Assembly: GCA_019321725.1 (NCBI GenBank)
Contig: CM033108.1
Location: 9,938,060-10,002,059 of the forward strand
Reading direction: 5' to 3'
Source: Paulownia fortunei
Lineage: Eukaryota; Streptophyta; Magnoliopsida; Lamiales; Paulowniaceae
Length of the DNA: 64,000 nt
Numbering within the stretch: the first letter of the stretch is position 1; each line of letters starts with the position of its first letter. The position numbers were made by a program, and so were the translations under genes. The notes below the pieces were generated by a model. The model was not told where the DNA came from and made no database searches. It saw only the letters and a list, made by a program, of their open reading frames with translations. Of this stretch, positions 23,062 to 34,524 are shown in pieces.

Positions 23062-24639
23062 CTTATTATTGGAGAGAAGAGTAAACCTCTAATTATTTAC
23101 CTTTTGGGAGAACACTTAACCAGCTTCTGGATGCGAATCGATTTATAATATGAGCATTGTGCTCTTATTATGAAATCCAACTTTATTCGAACAACGGTGT
23201 GTGCTGGAGTTCTTTTCCGCTGTCAGCTTTCTCTTCTTTCTTGTTGGCTTGCCATTGCCTCTACATGGGACTCTTCTTGAGAGTTGGAGTGTGCAGCTTT
23301 ATTTTCGTTTTCACTGGGACTGAGCTTGACCTTCTCTGTTGTTCGACTGTGTTTGACATTCTCAATGTGTTGGCATAGCAATCACGCTCTATTCCGTGAT
23401 CTCGTATAGCTACTTCTACGCCATCAGGGGTGGGAAACTTCAACTCCATGTGACCGGTGGAAGCTACAACTCAAAAGGGGTTGATGTTCTGTCTTTCTTG
23501 TTTCATCTCCGCTACCCTTTGATAAAACAAATTTCAAACTTTGAAACTTTTTTCAATCATACCCAAATATTTGATTTTAAAAATAAAATGATCAGAGACC
23601 AAATTTTAATTTAAGACATTTTCAATAATATAAATAAAATATTGACTAAATTTTTATATGAGAATTACTTTTTGAAAATTAAAGTTTTTAAAATAAATAT
23701 CTAAAACAGAAGTGAGTTCAAATATTAAATCCTTCTGTTCATTTTTATCGCTAATCTGTTCTTTTCAAGTGGACTTGCAACATACAGAACAGAATTGATG
23801 TAAATTAAACCTCGTTTGCAAGCTAACTCCTAGCTCGTTATGTTTCATGGGTTTTTACATGATTCTTTACTTTAAATTCCTTCTTTACAGTTATTCATTT
23901 AAATAACTAAAGATAGTATACTAATTTATATGAGAAAACAATGCATACTAATAAAAATATTTATTCTTGAAATATTTAAAATTTTAAATTATGTTAAAAA
24001 TCAAAATTAAAGCGTAAATATTTACTGAAATAAAGAGTATAAATTAAATTTTATATATTTAAATTGAATACATAATTTTAATTCATTAAGTGGGGGTCAT
24101 CTTTTAACTTGGCTGAAAAAGAATATTTATTACTATATATCTATGAGAAAATAATGCATATGAAAATAACTCTTTTTAAGTTTTTTTTTTAAAGTAAGCA
24201 ATTTTATTGTATTAATAAAGGTGGCCGTTGTGATTAAACTTAGGTCTTTCATTTCACTTGAAAATTATGCATATATAAAATTGTGAGGATTTATAATTAT
24301 ATCTTCCTACAGCTGTAATTTCACTAATATTTCTTCATCTGAATGGAAATGGGAAAAAAAAAAGTGGAAATAGAAAATACATTTTTTTTTTTCAAAGTCC
24401 AGTCTTTATGAAAATTTCGACAAGAAAACTTTCCCAAAAACAAATAAAATTATAAAAAGAACAAAATGAGTAAGGCATGAGTGAAATTATCATTGATTAC
24501 AAGAGTTAGACCAAATTAAGAAATTGTGTAGAATCATAAAAAAGTGTCTGGAATTTAAGTATTGGCAAAAATATTATACAAAAGAAGACTTTCTTTGTTC
24601 TTAGGTGGGTTTTTCTTATTTGCCCTTGTTAGAAAATAT
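23062..24639. other. Intergenic sequence with a gypsy scrap
   Basis: The first 450 bp are less AT-rich and hold a short Ty3/gypsy-like frame on the minus strand (listed separately). From 23560 to 24640 it is AT-rich with no gene I can see. Confidence 0.5.
23340..23449 (-). pseudogene. Ty3/gypsy pol fragment
   Basis: Minus-strand frame beginning MELKFPTPDGVEVAIRDHGI with ERDCYANTL next. This resembles the LKFPTPxGxGxxRGDQxxARxCY segment between protease and reverse transcriptase in Tat/Athila-like gypsy polyproteins. Only about 35 residues match, and the rest of the frame to 23261 does not look like pol. Similarity was judged from memory of the motif, so this is moderate. Confidence 0.5.
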
Positions 24640-25092
24640 ACGACAATATGAATCACATATTCATATATCTTCTGTTTCATCGATTTTGTTCGGATTCGCC
24701 TTTTCTTTCGAAAAAAAGAAAGTAGAAGGATCTTCTTCGATAGATCCCTCTTGTTCCTATTTAGACTCCTTTATTTCGGAAGTTATTTCTATTTCTACAT
24801 CTCTTTCTTCCTCACTTTCCACCCTTCCTTCTGTTTTTTAGGTTTCTTTCAGTTTTTCAGTAAAAATGGGTGAAGGTATTCTGCCTAAATAGTTAATAAA
24901 TAAGAGAATGCTAAAGATCCGAGCTATAGAATTTCTCAATTATGATATATGGTACTTATTAGATCGAATGTACTTATTTGATCTAATAGAATAATTTTAC
25001 CGTATCCAGACTAATACCAATCCAAGCCATTTCATAAATAAAATGTGACCAATTAACCAATCGACAAAGCTACTTGTCACAATAACTCATCT
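24640..25092 (-). pseudogene. ycf1: Plastid ycf1 (tic214) fragment transferred to the nucleus
   Basis: Minus-strand translation, in shifting frames, gives SSFVDWLIGHILFMKWLG, then [25 protein letters not shown], and ESEEERDVEIEITSE followed by [20 protein letters not shown]. These are consecutive parts of the N-terminal region of plastid Ycf1, the essential large protein of the chloroplast inner envelope import machinery (TIC214). In-frame stops (in KET/K and SK/EQ contexts), a duplicated AT-rich segment near 24960-24990 and indels show it is non-functional. It ends at about 25092 where the LTR of element C begins, so the junction is shared. The plus-strand frame 24605-24841 is its antisense shadow. 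Confidence 0.82.
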
Positions 25093-25324
25093 ACAAGCCC
25101 CATTTGAATCGAACCACGAACAAGTCTTGAAGGTTCCATACTCGAATCAACCACAAATATATCTTTCTCCTTGGTGGTGAATAACTACTAGATTTATTCA
25201 CTCAATTACATAGTCAAATTTTTTAAGTTTATGGTGATTCTCCAAGGAAGACGTAGAGAGAAAAACATAAAGAGATTTTTTGGGAGAATACATTCACTCA
25301 CACACTCTTTTTGGGGTAGGGATT

Positions 25325-25363
<39 letters not shown>

Positions 25364-25500
25364 AGATATATATTCATACACAAAGAAAAATCATAGTCGA
25401 ACAAGAAAACTCAATCCCACTCAAATTGTGTAGTTAACATCCAACACAAATATGGATGCCAATTGGGTCAAGGATCCTAAATTTGATCTAATTTCCAACA
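25093..25500 (-). repeat. 3' LTR of element C, truncated
   Basis: Shares AATCGAACCACGAACA, GTGGTGAATAACTACTAGA, AGAAAGACGTAGA-like and TTCACTCACACACTC with the copy at 30839-31327. On the minus strand it starts TGTTGGAAATTAGATC at 25500. An (AT)n tract at about 25327-25360 is expanded here. Confidence 0.85.
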
Positions 25501-25509
25501 TCTCCCACT
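25501..25509 (-). promoter_or_regulatory. Polypurine tract of element C
   Basis: AGTGGGAGA on the minus strand directly precedes TGTTGGAA of the 3' LTR, the usual copia plus-strand primer position. Confidence 0.65.
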
Positions 25510-28500
25510 TATACATATTTGACTCAATCTCCTCGAATCTCATCATTGTAAAATTTCTCAGTCTCACGTCATTTCCTTCATATAGGAAATGAGGTATGAG
25601 ACCAAGCAAGAAAGCATAGGTGAGGAGAGTTATATTAAGTCATCACCAAATTAACAAAACTCTACAACTCGATAGCTCACTATGTACCCTAAACCAAGTG
25701 GTCGCATCCAATCAAGTATTTCTAAATCCTTCAATAAAATAAGTACAACATGCTCAACTCGCTCAAATATGTATCTATTTATGACTAGTCAAACATAATT
25801 CGACATAGTCGCTCAGGCTATGAACCATATAAGTAGGTTAATAACTTAGTTCTTCCTCAGCCTCATGCCAATCAGCTTGGTCTTGAGAACTTTCCAGACA
25901 TGCTCCGACAGACCAAATCATACTTGGCCATTAGATACATAAAGTAACATTATTAAGCTTACATTTCATGACAAGGTTCAGATTCCAAAGGGTACCAAAA
26001 ATAATATGAGCTCTCATTCAGTCACTTTCCTAGGTGGTCGTCTCAAAGCACATGTATTATGAATACATGCTATGATGGAGCTCTCATTCAATAGGCATGT
26101 CATGCTCTAAACATCATATGAACCTAAGTTCAGTCACTCTCCTAAGCACTTAACTTACACACCACTAGAAGTTGCTCTCCAAAATGCCTTCCAGCAGTTC
26201 ACATGTTCAGCTACAAACAGGCTTATTGTGAAGTTTGGACATGCTTCATAAGCTTCATAATCGATCAACTCTAATCTCATCTTAACCTCCAAGCTAAGGC
26301 GACTCTTACTTATGCATATTAACCTTCCTCGCTTCTCCAAGCATAAAGACGATCATTCTCAAACCTCAGTTATGAGACACGATCTTTAAGCCTCATCCTG
26401 CTTGCTATCACAATGCCAGGGCAATTACATATGTGAGAGGGTCAATCAGAGTCTGGTGACAACTTACAAATCCAATACCAAACAAGAATACAAATATATC
26501 TCATTAATCACAACATGTTCTCACCGACCACAAAAATTAAATTCTATATAATCTTATACTACTCACATGCCTTTGGAGCATATCTCCTTATAAAGGCAAG
26601 GGATAAGCGATAACACCGATCATAGAAATATGCTTGAGAATAATTTAATTATGAACAATACTCTCTTAAGTGAAACAATAACTAATATAAGTATGTTTGG
26701 TCCTCCAGCAATGTTCGATGCCCAAAGCACATACAAAAGAGGCTTTATTACCATAAAGACAACAACAACCTCACAAAAGCATGCACAATGTTTATCCTTT
26801 CAAGGTAGCCCATATATAGTGAGACTAAATTCCCTTATTTATCTTGACATATACATAGTGTCTTACTCGACCATCGTAAGTCTACTATAGTGATAGCTCA
26901 ATGAAATTAATAGCACCACTATTTGGAAGATATATTTCAAGTTACAAATAAAGCTTCTCGATCAGCTATCTTTGCACTGTTTCCCCACTTTTTGAATTCA
27001 TTAGGCGATCCACATAGATCTCCTCGTCTACTCTTCCGTCATATATATGAACCTCAATCGTCCAGGAAAAACCTAGACAAAAGTGGCAATAACTAATAGC
27101 ATATTAGCAAATTCAGGTAATCTCGCCATTTATGGAGAACATCTCAAAAAATTATGCTATTCTGGTAGGCGTAAACATTTCACTCTTGGTCGAGCTATAC
27201 ACATGTCAATCAACCCATCTACTTTACACTTGACCTCTAGAAACCACTTATTTCTGACAGTCTTGTACCTAGACGAAAGATCAACCATGTCTTAGACTTT
27301 GTTTTTAGTCATTAAGCTCATATTTTCCTTCGTAGCAGCCATTCCTTTAAAGCATCAAGTGGAGTCAAAAGTCTATGTTGACTCATCAATATCTACAAGA
27401 GTAGTCATGAAGGATACCCACTCAATCTCACATAAACGATGGGGAACAACTCATGATCATTCCTTATTTCTTGTAGAATATGAGAGTATTTTTCTAGTGA
27501 GACACTCCTACTAACTTAGGGTCGCTCCCACTATCCAACGATTGGTGGATGAGTTTAAAATACATCATCTTCTCTAGAAAAATGAGCCCACCTAAAGGAT
27601 CTTTCAACTCGTATAGTTTAAGATTTCTTTTGACCTCAGATATGCTCCTATTATTTTTCTATTAAGGTGTTCATTACTCTTGAGAATACACATTCTTGAA
27701 CTTGTGTGGGCACAACCCACTAATTTGGTCTTGTTGCCATGTTAAAAGTCATACAAGATTGGAGAATTCACTTGTAGGCACACTTTTATAATGTAGGTTG
27801 TAGTTAAGATTGCATCGTTCTAATTGAAATACAAATTAATTTGCACCATCATAAATCTAGTCATTTTAAGGTGTTTGGTTCATCCTTCTTCATAAGCTCA
27901 TTTAGTTGTGAAATGTTTAGGATCATCATTAAATTACAACTATATTTTCCTCATACATGTGTCCAAACTATTTAGACATGTTTCTCGCTACCTATTAAGT
28001 ACATTGAAGCTCAATTTTCATACTCCATGTGGTTCTTTACCTTTGTCAAGAATCGCTCAAAATAATTTAGCACTTCTGATTGCTAAGAGTGGAAATGTAC
28101 TAACTTATAGCGCTAATAGAGAAATAGAAAAATAGAATGCACCATTCAGTGCCTCACACTTGTAATTATGCACTTGTTTTAGTGGACTAGCTCTAGAGGA
28201 TGAGTAGTCTCTTTTGTTCTTCCAATAGGCTTTTTCCGCTAGAAAAATTTATGAAGATGGAAGTTGATCTTAGAAAGTTAGTCAATAAAGCCTCCTCCAG
28301 CTAATACAGTCATCCTCCTAACCTCACATGCCATGATAAATTTTTTTAAAAAAATAATATCCATGGAAGAAATATAAGAAGTACTATCTTAAGCCAATCG
28401 CATCTCAAAGAAAAGTGACCTATATTGTAAAGGTCTCTCACATGAAAGAATGACAAATTAAATTACTCAACTAATATCTTACAAGTGCATCAAGTTCAAA

Positions 28501-29837
28501 TTGGACTATATCAATTTTAGTGTCTTTTGCACATCTCCAAAGGAGTAGCTCACACCAATTGTTGAACTTGAAAAATAGCTCATGCCCTTTGTTGAGCTTG
28601 AGGTGGCACTTTGTACTCATAATGCCTCCTCTTATGTGCCATTTAAACAAACATGCCTGCACAACACTCGATAATAGTCTGTTCAATCTCCAATCTCATG
28701 CAATGTTACACCAACTTCTACTATCCATCAAAGGAGATAATTGAGAACATTAATAAATGAGAGAGCTTTAAGTAGTTAAATTTCATTTCAACAATTTCAA
28801 GTGAAGTGACTAATCTCATCATTGCACTTGATATTTGTTGGCTCTTAGTTGCCTCTATTATTAAGGTGGCATATCTTGTTACTTGATTGGATCAATTTAT
28901 GGTTCTAGTTTTAATTTTTGCTCTCGTCAAGCTATACTTTTCTTGTTCCAACATTCACCTTAGTTGGTTCGTGTTGGTAGTAGGAGCGACAAGTACAACT
29001 ACTAGTGCATTTGTCAACTCTCAACAAATAGTCTCAAATTAGGCAATTATTGTCAAAAATATATTACTAGATAAGTAAGCTCAAATATGATTTTAGGACA
29101 ATTAATTTTTTTTAATTATGCACAAGCTCATATGAAAAATTAGAACTCAAACTCTTTTATTAAACCTCGTACCAGTGTCTAAGTCACGGTAATATTGAGC
29201 AACTTAAAATCTTATATTTATAGCTTAAATAAATTAAAGTGCAAATTTTACTCATAATCCACTAGCATATTGTCTGCGTCCCTGTCCATTTTTATGCTCA
29301 ATTGACTTAAATATAAAATTTGGTCTAAGACTTCCAAATTAATTGGGCAAAAATATAAGTACCGGTCTAATATTTTTTTCTAGATCTAAATAAATACTTT
29401 ATTACTCCGTTATATTCCACAAAATAAAAAAATTCTTATCTTCCACTGAGTAAAGGCATAATAAAAATTTACTGATTATGAATAAAATACCAATTTGTCC
29501 ACTTATATTATGTATGCAATTAGGCAATATGAATAACAAAGCTTAGCCCCATATGGGCCACATGGATATTTGGTGCATTATGTTGAAATAATTTAACCCA
29601 ATGATAGTAAAACAAAAAATATCCCCGTAAATTGATGGTACATGGCCTCCCAAAAATGACCCAAGAGATACAGAATTATCACTATCGCCACAAATTTCTC
29701 CCACAAAAATATGCAATAATATAAAGAAATCAACACTCAATTTACATGGATACCCGAATGTCAATGTCCATTTATTCACAATATATAATAACTCATATCG
29801 CATCAACTCAATTTAAATTGCATCACAAAATAACCAC
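25510..29837 (-). other. Eroded interior of element C
   Basis: No frame over about 90 codons, and I recognise no conserved retroelement motif on either strand. Composition is AT-rich with many stops. Confidence 0.5.
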
Positions 29838-30066
29838 ATAAAAATATTTTTGCATGCATCCTAATGAGCAAAAGTATTTTTGCGTGCACCCTACGCGCAA
29901 AAGTAGTTTTGCATGCACGCTAATGCACAAAAAATATTTGGGTATGACAAGTTTTGACTCATAAAAATATTTATGCATGCACCGTAAATTGCAAATTAAT
30001 AATTTTTCATGCACCATAATGCGCAAAAAATATTTTGCATGTACCATAATGCGCAAAAAATATTTT
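29838..30066. repeat. Degenerate 30-bp minisatellite in the leader of element C
   Basis: Seven to eight units built on AAAAATATTTTGCATGCACC followed by a short TAATGCGC-like tail, for example starting near 29839, 29869, 29900, 29960, 30021 and 30051. One unit is diverged (around 29930-29955). Confidence 0.75.
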
Positions 30067-30828
30067 AATCATTTTTTCTTGGAATTACCAATAAATTCTA
30101 AATCATATTTTCTAAAGGGCCAAAAATATTATAACTCAAATTAAAAACTCAAAAAAAGAATCATCTTGACTGAGAAATAAATTATTCTGCATACTTGGCA
30201 TTTTCTTTTAGTTTTTTAGAATTTTTCAAAAAACATAAACGTGCCCTTAATTGCCGCAACATGCTACCCTCATGAGTCGCTGGCTCATCTCAAGTCACTG
30301 GCTGAGCCAATTTGAGACGAGCCATTAATTTTTTTTAATTTCTAGAATTTTCAGAAAATCATGCCAAACACAGCTAGCTAGGCGCCACCTGTGCATCGCT
30401 CACAGTCGGCCACATCAGCATTCCGGCGCCAATGACTTTTCCTGCGATGTTTTTGTAGTGAATTTTATATTTTGATCACAATTTTAAAAATTCATATCTC
30501 ATTCTTTTAAGTTCATTTTTGAAAAATTATATATCATTTCTAAGCTCTTTTAATGCTCTACAACATAACATAAAAATTTTGCAACAAAAAAGCAAAAACA
30601 GGCAAAAAATATTTTGAGCCAATCGAAACGGGTCTCAAACTTTAAATCAAAATTTCTCTCAAATTGTTCATCCGTTTTTCATCAGATTTTAACCACACAT
30701 TAAGATCTATGAACGGTAAAAATTTTAGGCAAATTTTTTATATTTTTCTAAAAAATATTTTTTTTAAAGCATAAAATCATATTCATGAATTCAATGATTC
30801 AAAATGGAGAGAATGAGCACTAATGACT
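30067..30828 (-). other. 5' leader of element C
   Basis: Non-coding sequence next to the primer-binding site, with a locally GC-richer patch (30370-30440, GGCGCCACCTG and TTCCGGCGCC). Confidence 0.5.
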
Positions 30829-30838
30829 TTGATACCAC
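30829..30838 (-). promoter_or_regulatory. Primer-binding site of element C
   Basis: Minus strand reads GTGGTATCAAAGTC next to the LTR end ...GATTACA; TGGTATCAAAG differs by one base from the tRNA-Met-type TGGTATCAGAG. Confidence 0.7.
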
Positions 30839-31327
30839 TGTAATCAAATACACAACAATATGAATTATATATTTATATATATGAGTGGATCGGATATTAC
30901 CATACGCAGTTGTTGATCCATGTATGACGGATCAAGCTTGTCTACATTTAAATCGAACCACGAACATGTATTGATATGTTCTATACTCAAACCACAAACA
31001 TATTTTTATCTGTGGTGGTGAATAACTACTAGAGTTATTCACTCAATTACATACTTCAAATCATTGGAATCTATAATAATGCTTTAAGAAAGACGTAGAA
31101 ATAAATAGATAGAGAGAAAAATAGAGTCTTTTTGGGAGAATAGGTTCACTCACACACTCCTTTTTTGGATTGAGATTTGATATGTATAAGAAATACATAT
31201 TCGTACACAAGGAAAATTCCTAATTTACCTAAAAAACTCAATCTCACCCAAATTATGGAGTTAATATCTAACTCAAATATGAATACCAAATGGATCAAGG
31301 ATACTAAACTCAATCCAATTTCCAAGA
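30839..31327 (-). repeat. 5' LTR of element C
   Basis: Minus strand ends ...GTATTTGATTACA at 30839; the other edge at 31327 is inferred from alignment with 25500 (the terminal dinucleotide has mutated). About 489 bp. Confidence 0.8.
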
Positions 31328-32826
31328 GCCCTAAGCAAAAAATTTACATCAAATTCTTTTGAATTATTTAAGAAAACCACAAAAATTAGAAAAAAAAAAA
31401 AAGAAATGATGCTCTAACCGTTTTAAATTAAAGTAGTAACTCCTACAATCGATATCTATATATTATAAAACAAAAATATTGAGGGCATCTAAGTAAATAC
31501 TATGTGTGCATATATAGCCTCATTAATGAGCACAATTTTGACACACACACACACACACACACACATATTTATATATTCTTTGATTTAGATAAATATATGG
31601 TTATCCACCTTATCCAAAAGAGTTTAAGTTTTTTTTTTAAAATAAATTTGTTAATATCTTAATTTACATTTAAATCTATTTTATATCTAACATAGTTTTT
31701 TTATTTATTAGACATAATAATCACTTTAATTTTTAAAACTTTGAGTTATGTATCAGTAATTGATTCTTATATTTTAGTGAAAAAACATAATTCACTGGAA
31801 AACTATTGTGATGAAGAATGTAGCATCGCATATGACTATTTACTGAAAAACATAATTTATCTTTTTGTTTTGACTACAAAACATAATTAATAGATAATAC
31901 TAGCTTGTCTCCAAAAGAACAATGTTTGCCCTTTGATAGGGTGTGTTTTTTCCCTTTTTTTTTAGTTAAAATGTAGGGGCACAAGCATAGTAACGTTTTT
32001 GGTGTAATCATAAAAGTCTCTTAGCATTGTGAAATGCTCGAATTATGTCCAAATTAAGCCACAGTTATTGTCTTATCATTCAAATATAACCAAACGCATT
32101 ACTAATCAAGTTTGTTTAAACTTTAATCAAGATTTTAAAATTATTATTTATTGCATCAAATTTGGATGATCTCTAATCGAGTCGAATACAATCTGAACTC
32201 AAGTAGTTCAGTATTTATACACATATTTTATTATTTTCTCACGACTCAAGTCGAATTCAAGCCGAACTTAATATTATAGAATGAAAAAATATGTTTAAGT
32301 TTGACTTATTATATTTCACGAACTGAACATCTCGATTCCAGCACCAAGTAGTTTGGTTTTATTTTTCAGTCCTAACCATCAACGCAACTCCAGCAAGATG
32401 CCACTATAGCCTCTCGACCCTCGACGACTGGTTCATGAACTACTATTACCTGTAAATTTGTACCAATAACGTTCTTGTGAAAAGTAATAGCCAAACTAAA
32501 TGTGCTAAAACCTTTGACAATGCTACTTTAAAGGAACTATGTCAAAAAATTAGACCAAATGCTGTTGGGAATTGGATTTTAGAGGAATTAGGGTTGTAAT
32601 TAAATGGCATGTCCTTTCGTAAGAAATGATTTCATGAGAAAAATGAGAAAAAGTAATTTTTTGGAAATGACAATAATTTTGGATATGTATTTGAATGGGT
32701 TTTTTTTTAGTACTGTGATTATAAATTATCACAATTAATGTATATGCCTTTTTTGTGATTATGTAATTGGATGTGTAGTTGTTTTATGAATATATGTGTG
32801 TTTTTGTGTTTTTGTACATTTACTTA
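31328..32826. other. AT-rich intergenic sequence
   Basis: No gene seen. Contains an (AC)12 microsatellite at 31541-31564 and a TCTATATATTATAAAAC string near 31456 that resembles a Helitron 5' end, but I found no matching 3' end. Confidence 0.5.
31541..31564. repeat. (AC)n microsatellite
   Basis: Twelve uninterrupted AC dinucleotides. Confidence 0.95.
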
Positions 32827-33800
32827 TCTATACTATATTATAAAAGCGTGAATGTTGCTTCCAATTCTTGATCTGATTAAAATACCCTTTTAATGTAATT
32901 TTGGAATAAATAATATTTATTTGTTTAATTAGCCAATGAGATTATATGATAATTACAAGAAGATAACATCAAGAGTCTATGGTAAACTCTATTTTCATTT
33001 GTTTGATTGATTTCTTAGGGATTCCAATTTATCGATCAAAATTTCACAAAAATGATTCTGCTTTTGTTTAATATAAACTACTTTACCTTTGTTTTCTCTT
33101 TTATCCATTTATGTGTTCATATTTTGATTTAATGATTTTATTAAATGAGTTTTAAGAAATAAAAAAAATTAAATAGTTCAAAATTAAATGACAAAATCTA
33201 TTTGTATTTTGAATTTACTATGTTTAGTTTCGTAAGTTTAAAATAAAAAAAAGTATAAAATTAATTATTAAATAAAATAAGATATATCTATATCTATATC
33301 CATCTATTTATTACTATTATAAAAGTGTGAATGTTTCTTCCAATTTTTGATCTGACTAAAATACCTATTTTGGAATAAATAATACTTGTTTGTTTAAGTT
33401 TCTTCCCATTTTTTATATGAAAAATACTCTTTTAATATAATTTTAGAATAAATAATGCTTATTTGTTTGATTAGTCAATGAGGTTATAGGATAATTACAA
33501 GAAGAGAACACAAAGAGTTTAAGACAAACTCTATTTTCATTTGTTTGATTGATTTCTTGAGGATTCCAACTTATCGATAAAAAATTCACAAAATGGTAAT
33601 GCTTTTGTTCAATATAAACTACTTTACCTTTGTTTTCTCGTTTACCCATTCATGTGTTCATATTTCGATTCAATAATTTTGTTAAATGAATTTTAAAAAA
33701 TAAAAAAATTAATTAGTTCAAAATTAAATACAAAATTTATTTGTATTTTGAATTTATTATTTTTAGTTTGGTAAGTTAAAAATAATAAAAAAGTATAAAA
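32827..33800. repeat. Duplicated Helitron 5' end (about 476 bp units)
   Basis: The 5' terminus TCTATACTATATTATAAAAG (32827) is repeated as TCTATTTATTACTATTATAA (33303), and the following sequence (TTGATTGATTTCTT, AATATAAACTACTTTACC, CATTTATGTGTTCATATT) recurs in the same order. This suggests a tandem terminal duplication or one Helitron end placed beside another. Confidence 0.75.
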
Positions 33801-34524
33801 TTAAATATAAATAAGATATACAAATTATTGGTAATTTTTTTAAAAATAAAATTCGATATTCAATATGGTTCGATAATCAAAATAGAAAATCAAAATCAAG
33901 TCGAATATCAAATTTTTTTATGAAAATAAATATCAAATATCAAATTGCATTTTTTTGCTCGACTTTGATACATACTGATTTTTTAGTTTTGATTAATTTT
34001 TTATGAAAAGTAAAAATCAAATACCAAATCGAACTTTTTTGTTCGATTTTGGTACATACTGAATTTTTAGTTTCGGTTGATTTCATCGGTTATCGAAATG
34101 TGGTCACCCCTATAAAAAAGTCACAATGACTTATAGAAAAAAGATATAGCACACTAGATTTAATAAGAAAATTATTTTAATATGAAAAATATATTTGAAT
34201 AAACTAAATATACTTCGCAATATCTAATCTAATTAGATTCATTAAAATTAATGTAGAAATAATTTTAATTTTTTATATCAATTTAAAGGCATATTCCACT
34301 ATCGTATTCATAATTTTAGTTATTCCACTTTCTGAAAAAATATAATAGAACAAGACCTACATAGTAAAGTACATTCATAACTAAAATTGGATATTTTTCG
34401 AACCATAAAACTAAATTTGTAAGATCTCCCTAAACTATGAAAAGTGTATTTTCTTGTGTATGGGAGATACAAAAATTATTACATCAATGGATGAAATATT
34501 GAATTTCTTTAACATTTGTTTCTC

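Larger units (their letters stand above)
25093..31327 (-). mobile_element. Minus-strand LTR retrotransposon C (copia-type)
   Basis: Two related LTRs lie at 25093-25500 and 30839-31327. On the minus strand a polypurine tract AGTGGGAGA precedes the low-coordinate LTR (3' LTR), and a tRNA-Met-type primer-binding site follows the high-coordinate LTR (5' LTR), which fixes orientation. The 3' LTR lacks its last portion at the ycf1 junction. The interior (25510-30828) has no long frames, and I could not identify gag-pol motifs, so it is either very decayed or a non-coding derivative. The copia assignment rests on the tract/TGTTGGAA junction and the primer site. Confidence 0.75.

Noticed and set aside
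24605..24841. 78-codon plus-strand frame MGFSYLPLLENIRQ
   Set aside because: It is the antisense of the ycf1 fragment, whose minus-strand translation matches a known protein.
29838..30066. Regularly spaced 30-bp repeats that look CRISPR-like at first sight
   Set aside because: The units are contiguous with no unique spacers, they are degenerate, and the context is a plant retrotransposon leader.
31456..31480. TCTATATATTATAAAAC as a second Helitron start
   Set aside because: No partner 3' hairpin and CTRR end could be tied to it.
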